Source: an uncultured Burkholderiaceae bacterium
GTDB taxonomy: Bacteria > Pseudomonadota > Gammaproteobacteria > Burkholderiales > Burkholderiaceae
Length of the DNA stretch: 17,205 bases
Assembly (NCBI GenBank): GCA_937871985.1
Contig: CALMPB010000071.1
Location: forward strand, 1 to 17,205
Direction of reading: 5' to 3'
Positions within the stretch are counted from its first letter, which is position 1. Every line of letters starts with the position of its first letter. Below are positions 13,754-17,205 of this stretch, one piece after another. Both the position numbers and the translations under genes were made by a program. The notes beneath the pieces were generated by a model. That model did not search any database, was not told where the DNA came from, and was given only the letters and a program-made list of their open reading frames with translations.

Positions 13754-14062
13754 TCAGCGCATGCCGGCTGCGTCGCGCGCTCTCGCCTCGGCATCGGCGA
13801 TCAGCCGCTCGCGCGCATCGCAGGCCATGACCGGGGCATCGTTCGACACCCATGAGATGACACCGCGCTCCTTGCAGTAGCAGCGCAGTTCTTTGGCGGT
13901 GAGATACCAGTCCTTGGCCGGGCAGGTTGCGCAGGCGGGCTCGGCGTCGGGATAGATGTCCTTGGGCAGCTGGGCGAGCACATTGCTGTCGTCCTCGCCC
14001 ATCAGTCGCTTGACCGATCCGAACCAAACCGGTGCCTGTTCGGTGAGTGCCATCATGTTCAT
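13754..14062 (-). CDS. Small four-cysteine hypothetical protein
   Basis: A protein of up to 102 residues. A GAGAGGAG site is one base from the ATG at 14062 but seven bases from the ATG at 14056, so the latter, two codons in, is the likely start. It carries C44-x2-C47 and C61-x-C63 ('CATCPAKDWYLTAKELRCYC'), a plausible zinc or Fe-S site. The family is not recognised. It lies 17 bases after the ParB-like gene and 42 before the methyltransferase, all on the minus strand, and so is likely co-transcribed. Confidence 0.75.
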   Translation of the reverse strand: MNMMALTEQAPVWFGSVKRLMGEDDSNVLAQLPKDIYPDAEPACATCPAKDWYLTAKELRCYCKERGVISWVSNDAPVMACDARERLIADAEARARDAAGMR

Positions 14063-14079
14063 ACTCCTCTCGGTTGATA

Positions 14080-14940
14080 TCAGGCTTCGCGATCGAACCA
14101 GCTCTTGATGATCTCGACGAACCGCTCATTGACGAGCCGGGCATATTCGAGGCGGAAGCTGGGGTGCGCCTCGGCCATCGGCTTGACCTTGATCGCGAAT
14201 CCGCCGCGGTGGTCGGGCTGGATGACGGCGACGACGCGGTCGTGCCGGTTCCTGACCTCGATCGCCTTGATCTCGGCCTTGCCGGCGGCAGCGGCCTTGA
14301 GCTCGGCGGCGACGCGCGGTGCGGCATACCCCTTGTCGGCGATGATTGCGGCGCGCTCGATCAGCCTGGCGCGGGTATCGGGATCCTCGACGAGCGGCGC
14401 GAGGTCGATCCACTGGCTGAGGCTGATATCGCCCCTGTCGGCGAATGCATCGAGGATGGCGTCGGGCGCCTTGCGGAACGCCAGCCCGCGGCTCAGCGTC
14501 GACTTGTCGATGCCGACGGCCCTAGCGAGGTCCGCGTCGGACTTGAACGCGCCGTCCGCCGTCAGCCGCGACCAGCCGCCGGCGAGATCCCAGAAACACG
14601 GCGTCAGCGCCTCGCGATCGTCGCGGTACGCGATGGCGATCGCCTCGGTGCGCGAGAGCTCGCCATGGACGCGGATGCGCAGCGGCAGCTTCGCCAGCAT
14701 GCACGCAGCGCAACGACGCGAGCCGGCGAGCAGTTCAATGACGCCGTCGGCGGCGGTCTCGCCGTGCGCGTCGTTGATCTGGCCGACCTCCCTGAGTTCG
14801 AGTGCGAGCCGGCCAAGCCCCTTGGGATCATGTACAGTGGTGGCGCGGGGATTGAGGGGCGAAATGCGCACTGAGGCCGGATCGACCTGAATCACGCGGG
14901 TCTTGCCCTTGGGCGTGTTGAGCGGCAACTGGTCGGTCAT
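14080..14940 (-). CDS. ParB/RepB-like partition or regulatory protein
   Basis: A 286-residue ParB-superfamily protein. The N-terminal ParB nuclease-like domain shows 'VRISPLNPR' (about 24-32), 'LALELREVGQINDA' and the box 'ELLAGSRRCAACMLAKLPLR' (69-88). A helix-turn-helix follows at about 134-155 ('SDADLARAVGIDKSTLSRGL') with the adjoining 'DAILDAFADRGDISLSQWID', as in KorB/RepB-type proteins. The C-terminal part is variable and basic. These proteins bind centromere-like sites for segregation of plasmids and conjugative elements, or act as regulators. No ParA partner is visible in the window, so a partition role is unproven. An inverted repeat upstream at 14996 may be its binding site. PRTRC cassettes also pair a ParB-like with a ThiF-like protein, which may be relevant to the E1-like gene nearby. 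Confidence 0.9.
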   Translation of the reverse strand: MTDQLPLNTPKGKTRVIQVDPASVRISPLNPRATTVHDPKGLGRLALELREVGQINDAHGETAADGVIELLAGSRRCAACMLAKLPLRIRVHGELSRTEAIAIAYRDDREALTPCFWDLAGGWSRLTADGAFKSDADLARAVGIDKSTLSRGLAFRKAPDAILDAFADRGDISLSQWIDLAPLVEDPDTRARLIERAAIIADKGYAAPRVAAELKAAAAGKAEIKAIEVRNRHDRVVAVIQPDHRGGFAIKVKPMAEAHPSFRLEYARLVNERFVEIIKSWFDREA

Positions 14941-14995
14941 CGGGATCGTCCTCTTCGTCTAGGACATCTTGATGCCGCCGGATGATGTGCGGCAG

Positions 14996-15010
14996 CGACG
15001 ACAGTCGTCG
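14996..15010. promoter_or_regulatory. Inverted repeat upstream of the ParB-like gene
   Basis: CGACGAC and GTCGTCG are separated by one base in the short gap between the large unknown gene and the ParB-like start. The one-base loop argues against a terminator hairpin; an operator or ParB-type binding site is possible. A single copy only. Confidence 0.4.
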
Positions 15011-15015
15011 GCCCG

Positions 15016-17205
15016 TCAAGGAACGTGGGCGTGGTCGTCAGTAATACCGGCGAGCCCGGTCCAGAACGGTACCAGGATACGACGGCGCAGCGCCGTGGGG
15101 ATCGGCATGCCGAACAATACCGGCATCGCGTCGCCGACCGCCTGTACCTCGCGCGCGATCAGCCCGGCGTGGACGATATTGCTCAGCGCCAGTGGCTGCC
15201 ACATCGGCGCGCCATGGGCGATCCAGTCGTGGACCGGCGTGTCGATCCCCGGGCAGAACCAGATCGCCGGGATACCGGTCTGCGCGACCGGCGTCACTGC
15301 GGTAAGGCGCAGGCGCCCGGACAGGACGCCGGCGCGCGGCTGGTCGTCGCTCGTATCGGTCCAGCTGCGCGCGCGATCGACCATGCGGCGCAGCGTCCTG
15401 CCCGGGTCCTTCTGTGCCTTGCGGATCTCGGCGGCCCGGCGGCGGATGCGGCCGCCAGCATCGCCGCGGTCGCCGGTATGGCTGACGTTGCGTTCGTCGA
15501 ACCGGCGCAGTTCGTGGGTAGCGGGTGTGCGGGTGACGACCGATGCGGTCCGCCAGGCGGCATCGTTGCCGTCGGTGGGTTCGTCGAGCGACTTGAGGAT
15601 CGACCGGAGCAACTCGCGATGGGCGGCGGTGGCGCTGTCACCGGCAAACGGGTTGCCACCGACCTTGAGGTTGCGACGCTGCGCGTCGGCGGCGCTGGTG
15701 AACCGGTTGAACCCCGGTCCGCGCAATTCGCCGGGAAACACGTCCGCCAGCCCGGCGGTGAGGACGTCGCCCACCACCAGTCCCATGTAGCGGGGCAGGT
15801 CGCGGTGGTAATCGGCGGTGGCGTAGACCGACTTTGCGAGTTCGGTCTCGGTGACCGTCGTCATCGTCGCCGGATCGTACATAGCGTGCTCAAAGTCCCA
15901 GCTGAGACGCCCCGTCTGCAATGTGGGAAGCGGATGACGGGCATCGAAGCTGCGGCCATCCAGCAGCGCCTTGATCATGTGATGCGACAGCGCGCTGCTG
16001 GCGAGCCAGAACCCGGCGCGACTGTTAGAGCCAAGAGCGCTTAGTGCCTGGCTCGGATCGCCGTAGACTTGCTTGCCGCGCGTCGTATCCAGCCGACCGC
16101 CGGCGACGGGCTCACGGGTGCGATGCACCTGTTCGACCGCGATCTCGCGATGCCGGGCGATCTCGAACACCGCGGCTATCGCGCCGAGCGGCCCGCCGAA
16201 CGTCAGCCGGAACGCGCCGGACGGCGCCGCCACCCAAGGGAGCGCCTCGAACAGCCGGTCGAGCCGGCGGGTGGCAACCAGCTTGTAAATAAGGTCGGTC
16301 CGGACACGAGCGAGCGCCGCGCCACGCGCTTGCGGGCTGGTGTCGTACAGACGGGTGAGATCGCCGGTCGTCTCGGTGTCCCATCGCTTCGGTTCTGCCG
16401 GCTCGGGCCCGGCCGCGATCGCGGTCTCCAGCCGGTTCGAGAGATCGACCAGCTCGGTGGCGAACGTCGTGTCGAGCGGCGGGGGCTTACGCCCTTTGGT
16501 GGGCAGTGCACCGGTGATCCGCAGAACGCTTTCGCCGATCGCGTCGCCGACCGCGGTGAACAGGCCGATACTCTCGACGATATCGCGCGCATGATCGAGC
16601 GCGTGGCCGATCTTCCGTTCCCGGTCGACGGCGAGCCTCCGATCGCCGGCGGCGTCTTCGATCGCCCGGACGAACGAGCGTAGCCGCTGGATGATGGCGG
16701 CCTGCGCGTCGAGCACCGCGGGCCATTTCGCCTGGACTTGCGGATCGTGGGACGCTGCGCCGATTACGCGATCTAACGCGACAAGCATGTCGATCACCGC
16801 GCGCGCCGCCAGCAACACGCCGGTGTCGATCAGTGGTGATCCGCTCGCAGCGTCGGCCCTGAGCGCAAGCCACGCCGCACGCACTGCCGCTGCAGCCTGC
16901 CGCTCGACGACGATCAGCTTGCCCATCGCACCGCCGGTGAACAGGCGATCAAGCCAGTGCGCCAGCCAGCCGATCTCCCAGCCCGCGACCCGCCAGAACG
17001 CCGCTGGCGCATAACGGACGCCGGTGAGATCGTAGAGCCACGCCAGGATCTCGTCGCGGCTCTGCGGCCGGGTGATGTAGGGGTAGCCGGCATCGAGACT
17101 CAGGGCAGTGCCGGCACCGGCGAGCCAGGGGCCGATATCCGGTTCCCGGGGGCCGACGATCGCGGCCCCCATTCCCGCCGATGGCGGCCCGGGCAGTTCG
17201 CGCCA
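15016..17205 (-). CDS. Large protein of unknown function, probably incomplete at window edge
   Basis: A minus-strand frame giving 718 residues from the ATG at 17172, but the frame stays open to the window edge (WRELPGPPSAG precedes that Met), so the true start may lie outside. The N-terminal 100 residues contain tryptophan-rich helices ('AAFWRVAGWEIGWLAHWLDR'). The middle is helical with many alanines. A central block 'GFWLASSALSHHMIKALLDG' and a late 'IPAIWFCPGIDTPVHDWIAH' are distinctive, and an Arg-rich stretch lies around 'RGDAGGRIRRRAAEIRKAQK'. I do not recognise the family and see no nucleotide-binding or relaxase signature. It is probably in one transcription unit with the ParB-like gene (75-base gap), which suggests a backbone function of a plasmid-like or integrative element. 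Confidence 0.8.
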   Translation of the reverse strand, partial: WRELPGPPSAGMGAAIVGPREPDIGPWLAGAGTALSLDAGYPYITRPQSRDEILAWLYDLTGVRYAPAAFWRVAGWEIGWLAHWLDRLFTGGAMGKLIVVERQAAAAVRAAWLALRADAASGSPLIDTGVLLAARAVIDMLVALDRVIGAASHDPQVQAKWPAVLDAQAAIIQRLRSFVRAIEDAAGDRRLAVDRERKIGHALDHARDIVESIGLFTAVGDAIGESVLRITGALPTKGRKPPPLDTTFATELVDLSNRLETAIAAGPEPAEPKRWDTETTGDLTRLYDTSPQARGAALARVRTDLIYKLVATRRLDRLFEALPWVAAPSGAFRLTFGGPLGAIAAVFEIARHREIAVEQVHRTREPVAGGRLDTTRGKQVYGDPSQALSALGSNSRAGFWLASSALSHHMIKALLDGRSFDARHPLPTLQTGRLSWDFEHAMYDPATMTTVTETELAKSVYATADYHRDLPRYMGLVVGDVLTAGLADVFPGELRGPGFNRFTSAADAQRRNLKVGGNPFAGDSATAAHRELLRSILKSLDEPTDGNDAAWRTASVVTRTPATHELRRFDERNVSHTGDRGDAGGRIRRRAAEIRKAQKDPGRTLRRMVDRARSWTDTSDDQPRAGVLSGRLRLTAVTPVAQTGIPAIWFCPGIDTPVHDWIAHGAPMWQPLALSNIVHAGLIAREVQAVGDAMPVLFGMPIPTALRRRILVPFWTGLAGITDDHAHVP

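Noticed and set aside
9720..14940. A complete PRTRC cassette
   Set aside because: ThiF-like, Ubl-like and ParB-like genes are present, but I see no JAB (protein A), E2-like (protein B) or actin-like (protein D) gene, and the Ubl fits the multiubiquitin pattern better.

Overview
The window is GC-rich alphaproteobacterial DNA. The large TonB-dependent receptor at the left edge and the style of the mobile genes suggest a sphingomonad (Sphingomonas/Sphingobium-like); this is inferred from gene content, not from a marker gene. Most of the window is accessory DNA built around two site-specific recombinases of different chemistry that meet at a 45-nt fragment of a tRNA-Gly(GCC) gene (6856-6900).

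Left part (1-6900). The 3' end of a TonB-dependent receptor gene closes with a strong hairpin terminator. A short stretch follows that holds what looks like a truncated gene remnant on the minus strand. Next comes a tightly packed plus-strand cassette of four genes (1902-5135): a one-helix membrane protein with a beta-rich domain, a predicted all-helical (HEPN-like) protein, a protein with an E/D-QxK nuclease-like core, and a protein ending in a nucleoside 2-deoxyribosyltransferase/TIR-like domain. The first three genes overlap by ATGA junctions, and the last overlaps the stop codon of a convergent tyrosine integrase. The integrase promoter region has two sets of short tandem repeats and lies next to the tRNA-Gly fragment. 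I read this as an integrated island carrying a candidate defence system.

Right part (6834-17205). A large serine recombinase reads leftward into the tRNA fragment, so its last residues are encoded by the attachment site and by the neighbouring element. Further right is a minus-strand operon (12379 to 9720) encoding an unknown protein, a degenerate Lon-like AAA protein, a ubiquitin-like protein of the multiubiquitin type and an E1-like ThiF protein. This is a ubiquitin-like modification cassette for which I can see neither an E2 nor a deubiquitinase in the window. Its promoter is covered by a 26-bp palindrome that shares its core (GATACGATCGT) with a perfect palindrome upstream of the plus-strand gene at 8900. 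A MerR-like candidate regulator (12456-13085) is divergent from the operon. Beyond it, reading leftward, are a large unknown protein running off the window edge, a ParB-like protein, a small four-cysteine protein and a phage-type N6-adenine methyltransferase. That set is typical of plasmid-like or integrative-conjugative backbones.

The two most interesting systems are the four-gene cassette beside the tyrosine integrase and the Ubl/E1/Lon-like operon with its shared operator. All functions are inferred by eye from sequence motifs; no database search was run.
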